Source: Thecamonas trahens ATCC 50062 (Eukaryota > Apusozoa > Apusomonadida > Apusomonadidae). Taken from it: a stretch of 64,000 nt of DNA. Where the stretch lies: the NCBI RefSeq assembly GCF_000142905.1, contig NW_013657645.1, positions 57,713-121,712 of the forward strand, in the 5' to 3' direction. Shown here piece after piece: positions 53,488-61,741 of the stretch (position 1 is the first letter of the stretch; each line of letters begins with the position of its first letter). The notes beneath the pieces were generated by a model that was not told the origin of the DNA, did no database searches, and worked only from the letters and a program-made list of their open reading frames with translations. Made by a program: the position numbers and the translations under genes.

Positions 53488-53763
53488 TGATCAAATGAAG
53501 GAGAAGAAGTGAAAGAAGAAGGTTGAAGCCCTGCCCTCTTTGGGCCAAAGCCTTGCAGGCTGCTATGCATGATCCCCTTCCCGCTCGTCGCTGACGGGGC
53601 TTCGATGGAGCCTTGGTCTCCGAGCACACAAGTGTTCCAAGTGCACAAGTGTTTGCAGTTCTGAAGTGTGCCATTCCTGGTGGGCAGTTTTAAAACCAGC
53701 GCGTTTTTCACGACACCTTCTTTGCCATCATCAGGCAACTCCTACCTACCCAACACAAACACG

Positions 53764-54267
53764 ATGAGCTTCTCCACCTCCTCTCGCAAGGCCAGCGACG
53801 GCAGCGCACGCCGTGCCGCCTACCGCCGCACCCGGGTCAAGGCCGGATACCAGGCCAAGGCCGAGCCTGCGCCTCACGCCGCGGATGGGCCCGACGGCGC
53901 CAGCAACTCGGCTTCCGCGTCTGCGACAGCGACTGTGACTGCCTTTGATGCGCAGGCGTTCATCGCCGCGCTGCCGAGCAACAGGAACTCGCCGCGCGCC
54001 AAGGACAAGGCCGTGCGGAACGTGTTCAACTCGTTTTTCAACGACTTCCTCAAGTCGCGCAACAACTGGAGCCAGAGCGACATCGCGGCCGAGGCTGGAA
54101 AGACGAAGTCTGGCAACGGCGGATCGGTCTCGCACTTTCTCAAGAACAACCGTCACACTGCGTGGATCTTTTCCGTCTTTCTGCGGCTCGCCCGCGAGGC
54201 GGCCGCCAGCCACCCGCACGACTTTGCCGACTGGGCCAAGCCACACGTCACCGTGGTGATGGGCTGA
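53764..54267 (+). CDS. hypothetical protein with an HTH-like C-terminal domain
   Basis: 167 residues from MSFSTSSRKASDGSARRAAY. The first 60 residues are Arg/Ala/Ser-rich and disordered. The C-terminal 100 residues look folded: DKAVRNVFNSFFNDFLKSRN, NWSQSDIAAEAGKTKSGNGG, SVSHFLKNNRHTAWIFSVFL. The order helix - WSQSDIAAEAG - turn - SVSHFLKN resembles a lambda-repressor/XRE-type helix-turn-helix, so DNA binding is a reasonable guess. No named family is recognised. The ATG is the first in frame after a stop and follows an A/C-rich leader. The stop is 103 bases from the convergent resolvase gene. Confidence 0.6.
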   Translation: MSFSTSSRKASDGSARRAAYRRTRVKAGYQAKAEPAPHAADGPDGASNSASASATATVTAFDAQAFIAALPSNRNSPRAKDKAVRNVFNSFFNDFLKSRNNWSQSDIAAEAGKTKSGNGGSVSHFLKNNRHTAWIFSVFLRLAREAAASHPHDFADWAKPHVTVVMG

Positions 54268-54370
54268 AGGCCAGGCTCCAGTCAGCCAGGCAGCCCACCA
54301 CAGCAGGACAGTTTTCCCAGTAAATGCCATACGATGGTATCTCCTTGGAGGCACCAGTGCAGGCGCTGAC

Positions 54371-55087
54371 TTACTCCGCAAGGTCATGCTCGTCCAGAGT
54401 CCGCGCCCAGAACAGCGCCTGGAGGACGGCGTCGGCGAGATCGTCGGCTTTGTCGGAGCTCTCGAGAAGATCAACCCAGTGCAAAGCGTGCGGATCGTGA
54501 TCCATGGCGCGCAGCTCAGCCTGGGCCTGGGCTACCACCGCAGCTTTGCGCGCGGCATACGACGCGATCTTGGGCATGCCCATAGAGGCGCGAACGACCG
54601 ACGGCTGGAGGAAGACGACGCGGGGTGGGCCGTCTCCGAGCGGCAGGGCGCCCGGCGGGGTGAAGAGGGCTGTGAGCGCAGCCTGAATGACGCGCATCTC
54701 GCCCTTGAACTGGTTCTCGACAACAACCCACGACATCGGGCCATGCTTGGCCAGGACGGCGTCGCGGAAGGCTGCCGCGCGGGCAAGGATGTGATAAATC
54801 TCCGATGAGACAAGGCCCTTGACCCCGCGCGGCAGCGCGGTCTTGCGCAGCGAGGCCTGCCGGCTCTTGCGGGCGCCGAGAAAGTCGGCGTTCTCCAGCG
54901 CCGTCACGCACCGCGTCTCCAGGTTGTACACGCAGTGGGCAAAGTTGCGCGTCCCCACATCGACCGCCAGCACCGTCCGCGCCGACCCGTCGCCCGCCGC
55001 TGCGTCCACCACCGTCCGCCGGCCCACTACCGCCCGAGGCGCCAGTTCCAGCCAAGCCCGGGCGGCGCGCAGGCCGAAGCGCATCAT
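54371..55087 (-). CDS. CCE1: mitochondrial Holliday junction resolvase (Cce1/Ydc2 type)
   Basis: 238 residues starting MMRFGLRAARAWLELAPRAV, a presequence-like N-terminus rich in Arg and Ala. The RNase H-like core has LAVDVGTRNFAHCVYN (first catalytic Asp), WVVVENQFKGEMRVIQAAL (catalytic Glu, ENQ in place of the usual ERQ) and SDKADDLADAVLQALFW (the DD..D acidic cluster). The four-acid pattern and spacing match yeast Cce1 and fission yeast Ydc2, which resolve four-way junctions in mitochondrial DNA. The start is shared across a 110-base divergent promoter with the small coiled-coil gene. I am confident of the family; the organelle location follows from the family and the presequence. Confidence 0.85.
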   Translation of the reverse strand: MMRFGLRAARAWLELAPRAVVGRRTVVDAAAGDGSARTVLAVDVGTRNFAHCVYNLETRCVTALENADFLGARKSRQASLRKTALPRGVKGLVSSEIYHILARAAAFRDAVLAKHGPMSWVVVENQFKGEMRVIQAALTALFTPPGALPLGDGPPRVVFLQPSVVRASMGMPKIASYAARKAAVVAQAQAELRAMDHDPHALHWVDLLESSDKADDLADAVLQALFWARTLDEHDLAE

Positions 55088-55196
55088 GACAAGAAAGAGA
55101 GAGAGAGTGGAGTGGTGGAGTGGTGGCAGTGGTGGCAGTGGTGGCCTGGGCTGTGGGTGGGTTGGGAGGCACACTCGTCGCGGCCAGAGGCAGGGC

Positions 55197-55625
55197 ATGT
55201 CGGGGACCATGGAGGAGAACCATACGGCAGAGGTCGAGATGCTGCACTCGGTCAAGGTGGCACTCAAGGGGGCTGTCCTGGCCGTGGAGACCATGGGTAG
55301 GTTGCGGCAGGGGAGGAGGGGAGGGGGGAGGGGGGGGGGGGGTAGGGGGAAGGTGTAGTGGAGGGTGGACGGAGGGACAGAGGGACAGAGGAGCGGACAG
55401 AGGAGAGCTCAATGGGCACGGATGGCAAGAGGTGGAGAGCCTCTCCTCCCCTCCCCCCCTCCCCCTGCCTCATGCCGCTTCACTCACCCTCCCCCCGTTC
55501 ACACGCGCCACGCAGAGGCCGACCTGCGCAAGGTGGCGGCCAACATGGACAAGCTATCCGGGGCCAACGAGAGCATGGGCACGATCACCAGCGCGGTGGC
55601 CACTCCGCCGCAGCTGCAGCAGTAG
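55197..55625 (+). CDS. 69-residue coiled-coil protein, perhaps DASH Dad2-like, two exons
   Basis: Exon 1 (55197-55296) starts MSGTMEENHTAEVEMLHSVK and stops in phase 1 at a GTAGGT donor. Exon 2 (55516-55625) follows a CACGCAG acceptor and reads ADLRKVAANMDKLSGANESM to the stop. The intron is 219 bases, with a G-rich start and C-rich end. The product is one long amphipathic helix. The pattern ETMEADLRKVAANMDKL-S-ANESM is like the kinetochore DASH subunit Dad2, but small helical proteins match many things, so the name is a weak guess. The splice phases fit exactly, which supports the gene. The stop lies 9 bases from the eIF3l stop. Confidence 0.6.
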
Positions 55626-55634
55626 CGCGGGCAT

Positions 55635-57436
55635 TTACTTCTTGCGCATGATGTCCGAGAAGCGCTTGACGTGGCGGATAAAGTAGTCGCAGTAGCGGCG
55701 GGCGACCTTGGTGTCAGCGATGGTCACCATGTCACGCTCGAGGTAAAAGGTGACGTCCGACGACGAGGCGATGGTGCCGTCGAGCGGGGCCATGGACTCC
55801 TCTTCGTGGATGAGGTTGCACGTCTTGTGCTTGTAGCACATGAGGAGGGTACGGAACTCGGCCTCATCGATGGAGAGGAAGCCGGCGAGCTTGTCGGTGG
55901 CCATCGAGGTGTAGAGCTTGAGGTACGAGCGGACGCGCGGGACCGAGAACTGAGCGCGGACGTCGCGGAGGAAGAGCGAGAGCTGGGCCTGGAAGGCCGA
56001 GCCGTACTTGCCGGCCTCGGCGTCGAGGTCACCAAAGTCGGGCACAGCCGGGTTGATAAACTTGGGGCACGCCCGCGAGAACGCCTCCTCAAAAGCCTTG
56101 ACGTCGCCGTTCTGCATCCGCGTCATGCGGTCGGCGTGCTTGTCGCGGAGCGTCTGCTGCAGCGACTCATCGATCCGCCGCGGCGAGAGCGAGATCGTCG
56201 CCGCCAGGAACGTGTACATCTGCTCATTCATCTTAAGGATCGAGTCGTACTGGTACGAGCGGGTGTGGAACTGCTTGGTCCGCGTGATGTAGTTGAGCGC
56301 TGTCGACCACGAGCCGATGGCGTCGACGTACCGCCGCATCATCATGTAGCCAAAGCCGAGGTAGTAGAAGAGCGAGATGTGGCAAGCCGTGACGAGCGTG
56401 TAGTACGCACGCTTGTCCGTGATGTCGATCGCCGCAATCGACTGCAGCGCAAGCCGGTAGTCGCCCAGCAGCGTGTGCAGCCGGAGCAGGCCCACCATCG
56501 AAAAGTAGCCCAGCATCTTGTACAGGTTCGTCGAGCCAAAGGTCATGCCGGGCTCGTCGCCCGAGATGACAAGGTCCGGGTTGGCGCGCTCGACCTTGAG
56601 CACCTCCTCCACGTTCGACTTGGCCACAAAGCCGTACAGCTTGGCCAGCACGTTCGTCACAGACCACATCTCCGGGTGGTCCGAGAGTGCCGCCACGTCC
56701 TCGGCAGACAGGTTGCGCGTCTTGTGCCGGAACTGGCAGAACGACTGGTACTGGTAGATGAACTCGTCCACCATGTCCCAGATCCACGCCGGCGGGATCT
56801 CGTGCACGCCCAGCGGGAGCTCCTCGGGCGAGCCGACCCCGAGGAGGTGGTCAAAGAGCTTGCAGTACGCCTCGTACGACGCAAACCGCTGCTCGAGCGT
56901 CGGCGTCAGGTTGGCGTAGATGTGCCGGTAGTAGATCTCCGAGTAGAACATGAGGAACACCTCGTCGCTGCCCACAAGCTCCACCACAGCCTCCACAGGC
57001 GGCCACTCGCGGTTGCGGAAGTACTTCTTCGACAGCGAGGAGAACGTGTTCTCGTACAGCGCGTTGATCTCATACATGTTGCCCTCCACAAGCGCACGCC
57101 GGAAGTAGAGCAGGAACGACCGCACAGCCTCGGGCATGGTGTACTCGCCCGACTCGTCGTAGCCGTCTGCGCCCCGCCCCTGCGTGAGTCCCCCTGTCCC
57201 ACTTCCCCTCTGTTCCTCCCCTTGCAAGTCCCTCACCCCCCCCTTCCCCCCCCCCGCCCTCCGCTCCCCCCCCTCCCCCTCCACGGCGCCCCCCTCCGCT
57301 GTGGGATGGCCTCGCCTCCATTAAAATCGCCGCTCCGTCGGCACCCGCCCCCCTCCCCGGTCCCTCCCCCCGGCCCGCCGCACCACCCCATTAACGTACC
57401 ATACTCGTAGTCGTCGTAGTCGTCGTCAAAGTTCAT
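55635..57436 (-). CDS. EIF3L: translation initiation factor eIF3 subunit L, two exons
   Basis: Exon 1 is 57436-57400 (MNFDDDYDDYEY, GTACGT donor). Exon 2 is 57166-55635 after a GCGCAG acceptor, joined in phase 1 to give YDGYDESGEYTMPEAVRSFL. The 522-residue protein shows the eIF3l hallmarks: VEGNMYEINALYENTFSSLS, FCQFRHKTRNLSAEDVAAL, VLAKLYGFVAKSNVEEVLKV, GYFSMVGLLRLHTLLGDYRL and a C-terminal PCI-type region. It is a non-core subunit of the eIF3 complex on the 40S ribosome. The acidic Tyr/Asp N-terminus is typical. Another acceptor 13 bases earlier would leave the wrong phase. The intron is G-rich on the sense strand. Confidence 0.95.
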
Positions 57437-57640
57437 CTTGGGGACCGTGCGACGTGTGTACCGTTGCTGCCGTCGGTAGGGACCGACCCAGTCCCTGCGG
57501 TGGTGGCTACGCAGCCGACGGCCGACGAATCGACCGACGACGAATCGACCGACGACGGCCGAGCCGGGCTCGTCGCTGCTGTGGTTTTTACCTGCGACCG
57601 ATCGGCAGCATGGCGGGCAGGCGGAGGCAGGCGGCAAGGT

Positions 57641-58186
57641 TTACGGGCGGTGCGGCGGTTTCGGCTCGAAGCCATCAATGTGGGTCACAATGTGGACCGA
57701 GCCGAGGTGCGGCCCTGTCGAGCACGAGAGATCCTGCTCGGTGACCCAGCCGCCGCCATCGTCGTCGCTGCCGTTGAGAGGCGGGCCACGAAGAAGATCA
57801 AGGCCAGCGAGCGGGCGGGCCGGCGACGGCGGCCGGCGCGGCGCCAGCAGGTGCGCCGTGGTGCGGTCGGGCGAGAGGCCGGCAAGGCGGCGCCGCTCGG
57901 CGCGGGCGGCCAGCGTCCGCGGCGAGAGCACAGGTGCCGACGTTGGCGAGACTGCAATGGGCCCAGCGTTGGCGGCAGTGTTAGCCAGCGTCACTGGGTC
58001 CGCCCTGTATGCCGCTGCCGCCGCCGCCTCTGCCAGCAGTGCATCGCTCGGCGACGGCGGCGCAGGGTGCCGACCTGGCCGCTCTGCAGCAGGTGCAGCA
58101 CACGCCCGCAAGCAGCCGACCGCAAGCACCACCAGGCACAGCACGCCCATGGTCACGCCCACGGCGACCACAACGAGAAGAGGCAT
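57641..58186 (-). CDS. hypothetical single-pass membrane protein
   Basis: 181 residues starting MPLLVVVAVGVTMGVLCLVV, a signal-anchor helix followed by a CxxxC-like CLRACAAP. The rest is Ala/Pro/Arg-rich (SDALLAEAAAAAAYRADPVT, SPTSAPVLSPRTLAARAERR, LLAPRRPPSPARPLAGLDLL) and ends IDGFEPKPPHRP. The ATG at the helix is chosen; the frame continues upstream into (TGCC)n repeats that encode AGRQ junk. I recognise no family. The plus-strand frame over the same bases is a shadow of equal length, so the strand is not certain. Confidence 0.45.
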   Translation of the reverse strand: MPLLVVVAVGVTMGVLCLVVLAVGCLRACAAPAAERPGRHPAPPSPSDALLAEAAAAAAYRADPVTLANTAANAGPIAVSPTSAPVLSPRTLAARAERRRLAGLSPDRTTAHLLAPRRPPSPARPLAGLDLLRGPPLNGSDDDGGGWVTEQDLSCSTGPHLGSVHIVTHIDGFEPKPPHRP

Positions 58187-58361
58187 CAGCGCCGAGGCGC
58201 CTGGCCACAGCAGAGTGTGTGAGAGTGGAGTGGGCCTGCGCCTGCGCCTGCGCCTGCGCGTGCACGCAACGCAGCTCAAGCACGCTGCACACGCTGCTGC
58301 ACACGCTGCGATGGCGAGCAAGTGGCGCTGGGAGTGGCGGTTTACTGTGCGTACTAGCCTC

Positions 58362-58406
58362 CCTCCCTGCCTGCCTGCCTGCTTGCCTGCCTGCCTGCCT
58401 GCCTGC
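58362..58406. repeat. (TGCC)n tetranucleotide repeat
   Basis: About eleven GCCT units with one CTTG variant, lying between the aldo-keto reductase stop and the small membrane-protein start. Confidence 0.9.
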
Positions 58407-58417
58407 ATTCAACACCG

Positions 58418-59443
58418 TCACAGGCCCGACGGCCAGAACACAGGCGGCGCATCGAGCGGCGCGAGGTGCTCGGAGATGATGCCCTCGACCAGTGCAAGGC
58501 CGGCATCGAGCGGGGCAATGGCGGCGGAGCCGCTGGCGACAGCGTCAACAACAGCAAGCATCGAGCGGAGCTGCGCGAGCGAGGCTGGGCCCAGGAGTGT
58601 CGTCCCCACGCCGGCATGATGGGCGGCCAGCGATCGGTAGAGCGCCACGTCTGGGAGCGAGGGGAGGTCTGCGGCAGCGAGGGCCTCGACCGCAGCGGCC
58701 ACGGCGTCCGAGACCGCAGCGTAGTGGCGCGGCTGGCCGTGGAGCGGGTGCCACGGCTGCGGGCCCTGCGGGGTGAGGAGGCCCATGCCGGTAACCGAGG
58801 CGTGGAACAGGTGCGGCGCAACAAGACACTCGCCGATCGCACCGCGGACCGAGCCCGGTGCATCACTTTCGAGCCGCGCGTCCAACAGCGTGGCTGTGGC
58901 GTACGCTTGGACAGCGTCCGGCGACGCATCCCGTGTGGCCCGTGCAAGCGTGTCCAGCGGGTAGCCGGCCACGCCGATCCGCGTCGCCGGGCTGATGGCC
59001 GGCGAGCTCCCGTCGTCGCGCCACGTCCTGAGCCGCGGCAGCACCTCGTCGACAAGCGTGGCGTAGTCGAGGAACTCGATGTCGTGGACAAGGACCACGT
59101 CGAGCGGCCCGCCGAGCGCCGCCGCTGACGTCGCCAGCGACGCCGCCATCGCCTCGGCCGTCGTCTCGTGCGTCGACTGCCCGTTCGCGTCGCGCCCGCG
59201 GCAGACCTTGGATGCCACCGTATAGCTGCTCCGCGGCACGCCCGACGCTGCCAGAGCCTTGCCCAGCACAGCCTCTGACGACTGCTCTGCTGCGTAGAAC
59301 GGCGCTGTGTCAAAGTGGGTGATCCCGGCCGCCAGCGCCTCGGCCACAATAGCGTCAGCCTCGTCCTGCTCCAGCCCGCCACCATACACCCCGCCGAACG
59401 CCGCAGTCCCCAGGCCGATCCTTCCTATCTCCCGCTGTGCCAT
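58418..59443 (-). CDS. aldo-keto reductase, L-galactose dehydrogenase-like
   Basis: A 341-residue, single-exon TIM-barrel enzyme. The AKR tetrad is complete: Asp in THFDTAPFY, Tyr in the same motif, Lys in YTVASKVCRG and His in VLVHDIEFLDY. Several stretches match plant L-galactose dehydrogenase specifically: HDIEFLDYATLVDEVLPRLR, RIGVAGYPLDTLARA, and GMGLLTPQGPQPWHP. That enzyme oxidises L-galactose to L-galactono-1,4-lactone with NAD+ in the plant (Smirnoff-Wheeler) route to ascorbate. Related bacterial and fungal enzymes act on D-arabinose or L-fucose, so the substrate is not settled. The start MAQREIGRIGLGTAAFGG is the usual first strand. Confidence 0.85.
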   Translation of the reverse strand: MAQREIGRIGLGTAAFGGVYGGGLEQDEADAIVAEALAAGITHFDTAPFYAAEQSSEAVLGKALAASGVPRSSYTVASKVCRGRDANGQSTHETTAEAMAASLATSAAALGGPLDVVLVHDIEFLDYATLVDEVLPRLRTWRDDGSSPAISPATRIGVAGYPLDTLARATRDASPDAVQAYATATLLDARLESDAPGSVRGAIGECLVAPHLFHASVTGMGLLTPQGPQPWHPLHGQPRHYAAVSDAVAAAVEALAAADLPSLPDVALYRSLAAHHAGVGTTLLGPASLAQLRSMLAVVDAVASGSAAIAPLDAGLALVEGIISEHLAPLDAPPVFWPSGL

Positions 59444-59744
59444 GACGGGTCTGATACGTGGGAGAGGCGTGGGAAGCGTGGGGAACGGAGAGGACGTGTG
59501 GGCGTGCGTGAGTGTGTCTGTGTCGTGTGTCGTGACGCGCGATCAGGCAGGCCGGGCACATTTTGGATTGCACGTCGTTGCCAACGGGCCGTTCCACCCC
59601 GATTGCACTGACGCTTTTCTGTGGAAGGCGTCTGATCGCTTTGACAGACCTGTTTACGAGCTCGCGACGACGTAGGGTGACGGCTTGCAGTTGCCGAGGG
59701 CGATTTCCAAGGTCTCTCCGAAAATCAGGCCATTCACCATCCAC

Positions 59745-59885
59745 AAATATTGGAACCATATACTTATATAAATATAGGACTATATATTTATCACATTATC
59801 AATATAAATCACAAACTCCAAAATATTCACAATATTCACAATATATTAATATATTTACAGTATTTTGAGCGCTTTTATTTAACTT
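59745..59885. other. AT-rich island
   Basis: About 140 bases dominated by A and T (ATATACTTATATAAATATAG, ATATTCACAATATATTAATA, TTTATTTAACTTTATTTG) inside an otherwise very GC-rich region. It contains small direct repeats of AATATTCAC. Candidate roles are replication origin, promoter or an inserted fragment; none is shown. Confidence 0.85.
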
Positions 59886-59944
59886 TATTTGTCATGGTGC
59901 CTGTTTCATCACGTCTTCATCGCTTCTTGGGCATAGCGTTCCAG

Positions 59945-59986
59945 GAACGGTCGCAGGACCGTTCTGGGACCGTTCTCAGAACGGTC
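59945..59986. promoter_or_regulatory. GACCGTTC cluster 1, four sites at 11-12 base spacing
   Basis: Sites at 59945 (reverse), 59957, 59968 and 59979 (reverse). The octamer contains CCGTT, that is AACGG on the other strand, the Myb/MSA core. Confidence 0.5.
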
Positions 59987-60741
59987 CTGAACTTGGCCTT
60001 TAGCACCCTTCTCCCCCTCCTGTCCGCATGCCGTAGTCTTTACGGAATCCCCTTGTGTACAAGTTGTAGGAATGTCGTGGGTACACACATGCCAAGTGTA
60101 GACCCTATGCGCTGCGCATTGCGCATGCCAGGCGTCGAAAACCGCGCGGCGTCGTGTTGAGCCGCCCGCCACTGGCGACGGCGAACGGGAACGTTCTCCG
60201 TACGGTTGCAGAGGGCACGAGAACAATAGCTGTACATATGCGCGCGCGTACACAGCTGTGATATGCGTGATATGCGGCGGTAGGGGGTGGCGGGTCTGTC
60301 CCTTGCTCCCCTGCCATCTCCTGGCGAACGGCCACGACGACGTCGCCACCCTCTTGGCGAGCAGCGGGCTGCTCCCTCCCATGAATCAACCGATCTTCAC
60401 CTTCTCACGCCAGCCCGCGCTGCCACGCTCTCGGGCATCGCCGGCTCGGGAATGAGTTCGACACACGCCTCGCTCGTGCTCGCAGGTGGTATTCACAACA
60501 CGCCTGCACTTGCGATCCAAAGCAACGTGGCGGCACTGTCGCCGGCAGTCGGCCCGACCCGGACGTCTGCATCATCACGCTCTTCCTCATCGGCTCGGCC
60601 ATCCTCTGCCGCCGTAACCTTTATGACTCAAGGAGCGGTGCCATGATGTCATGATGGCCTGGCTGTCTTTGACCCCAGCAACAGAGCGTAGGTGCCCCAG
60701 GTGTGTTTTGGCACAGCACAGGCGGCGGTTTGTCGGCTTCG

Positions 60742-60909
60742 AGTGCGAGATACTCACAGCTCGACGCATCAGACCAGAAATCCTAGGCGCAAGATCCCTC
60801 AAGAGATGCGCTGCGAGCACGACTTCAGAGAGTGCGAGATACTCACAGCTCGACGCATCAGACCAGAAATCCTAGGCGCAAGATCCCTCAAGAGATGCGC
60901 TGCGAGCAG
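60742..60909 (+). repeat. 89-base tandem duplication
   Basis: AGTGCGAGATACTCACAGCT starts at 60742 and again at 60831. The second copy matches for about 79 bases, to GCTGCGAGCA, and then diverges. No RNA fold or frame is recognised. Confidence 0.9.
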
Positions 60910-61111
60910 GACGTACGCGACATAGTGCCCTCCACGAGACACGTACGTTTCGACGGTGTGGGCGCAACGCCGCGATCTTATTCACGAGTGGATGTAGACT
61001 CGCCGACTGCACCCTGCACATGGTCAAGACACACCATATTGCTTTCAATGGCCACTACACGGCGTGAGGTAGACAAGTGGGAGGGATCGCGACACAAGGC
61101 AGCGCCTACAG

Positions 61112-61153
61112 GACCGTTCCCCGACCGTTCTCTGGACCGTTCCCCGACCGTTC
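61112..61153 (+). promoter_or_regulatory. GACCGTTC cluster 2, four sites at 11-12 base spacing
   Basis: Sites at 61112, 61123, 61135 and 61146, all in the same direction, within GTTCCCCGACCGTTC units. Confidence 0.5.
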
Positions 61154-61544
61154 GCAAATGCGACACTCTCGGTTGCCGGCCGAGCAGTCGCTCCGCTGGC
61201 TCGACGGCTTGAGATTTTCCTCGCATTTACTGTGCTGGCCATCTTTGCCTCCACATCGTGCCAATTGGCAAGGGACTCACGTGTACATGAGCGCCCGTCG
61301 ATAGCTCGCTTACACACGAGATCAAGGTAAGAATTGAGCGCCCAGGCGCCCAGAAGACCGCCCGTCGTCGTCGTCGTCGCGCATCGTCATCAAAAGGGTG
61401 GGCGGGCGGGCGGGTTCCCGCTCCGTCGGAGCCGACTGTGTCGACGCCATCGGAGCTCTTAGCGAAGCAAGGTGTCAGCCGCTTCGCTTCGCTCAGCCCG
61501 CCGTGAGTGTTAGCGACTCGTAGCAGTCGCGGCAACTGTTCCCC

Positions 61545-61611
61545 GACCGTTCCTAATATATAGCTCGAGCGTCCCCCGACCGTTCGCCAAAATAGCGTTC
61601 TGGGACCGTTC
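61545..61611 (+). promoter_or_regulatory. GACCGTTC cluster 3, three sites upstream of ORC3
   Basis: Sites at 61545, 61578 and 61604, with a degenerate AGCGTTC 11 bases before the last. The cluster ends 131 bases before the ORC3 ATG, so it may be promoter DNA for that gene. Confidence 0.5.
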
Positions 61612-61741
61612 CTGGAACGCCATCCCATGAGCACGATGTGTCCACTCTGCCTTTGGTGTTCAGTCACCTCGCCCGCATCCGTCCTCGCCACGCATCCCAC
61701 ACCCCTCATCGGTCCCCACGCCACATCCATACACCCAGGGC

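Larger units (their letters stand above)
59936..61620. mobile_element. possible degenerate element bounded by an inverted repeat
   Basis: GCGTTCCAGGAACGGTC at 59936-59952 recurs exactly in reverse complement at 61604-61620, each flanked outwards by a TGGG-AT-like sequence. Phased GACCGTTC octamers lie next to both ends and at 61112-61153 inside. No transposase frame and no clear target-site duplication are seen, so the element reading is only one option. Confidence 0.35.
59444..61741. other. gene-poor 2.3-kb region
   Basis: No gene is supported. It holds an AT-rich island (59745-59885), three GACCGTTC clusters, a 17-base inverted repeat (59936-59952 and 61604-61620), an 89-base tandem duplication and one ankyrin-like fragment in a short frame near 60310-60380 (NGHDDVATLLASSG). 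Base composition is more mixed than in the coding parts of the window. Confidence 0.7.

Noticed and set aside
57464-58222. Plus-strand frame opposite the small membrane protein
   Set aside because: Arg-rich shadow translation with no domain. The minus-strand frame has a clear signal-anchor helix, although the choice is not certain.
60258-60455. Short ankyrin-like gene (NGHDDVATLLASSG)
   Set aside because: Only part of one repeat is present, with no continuation in any frame. At best it is a relic.
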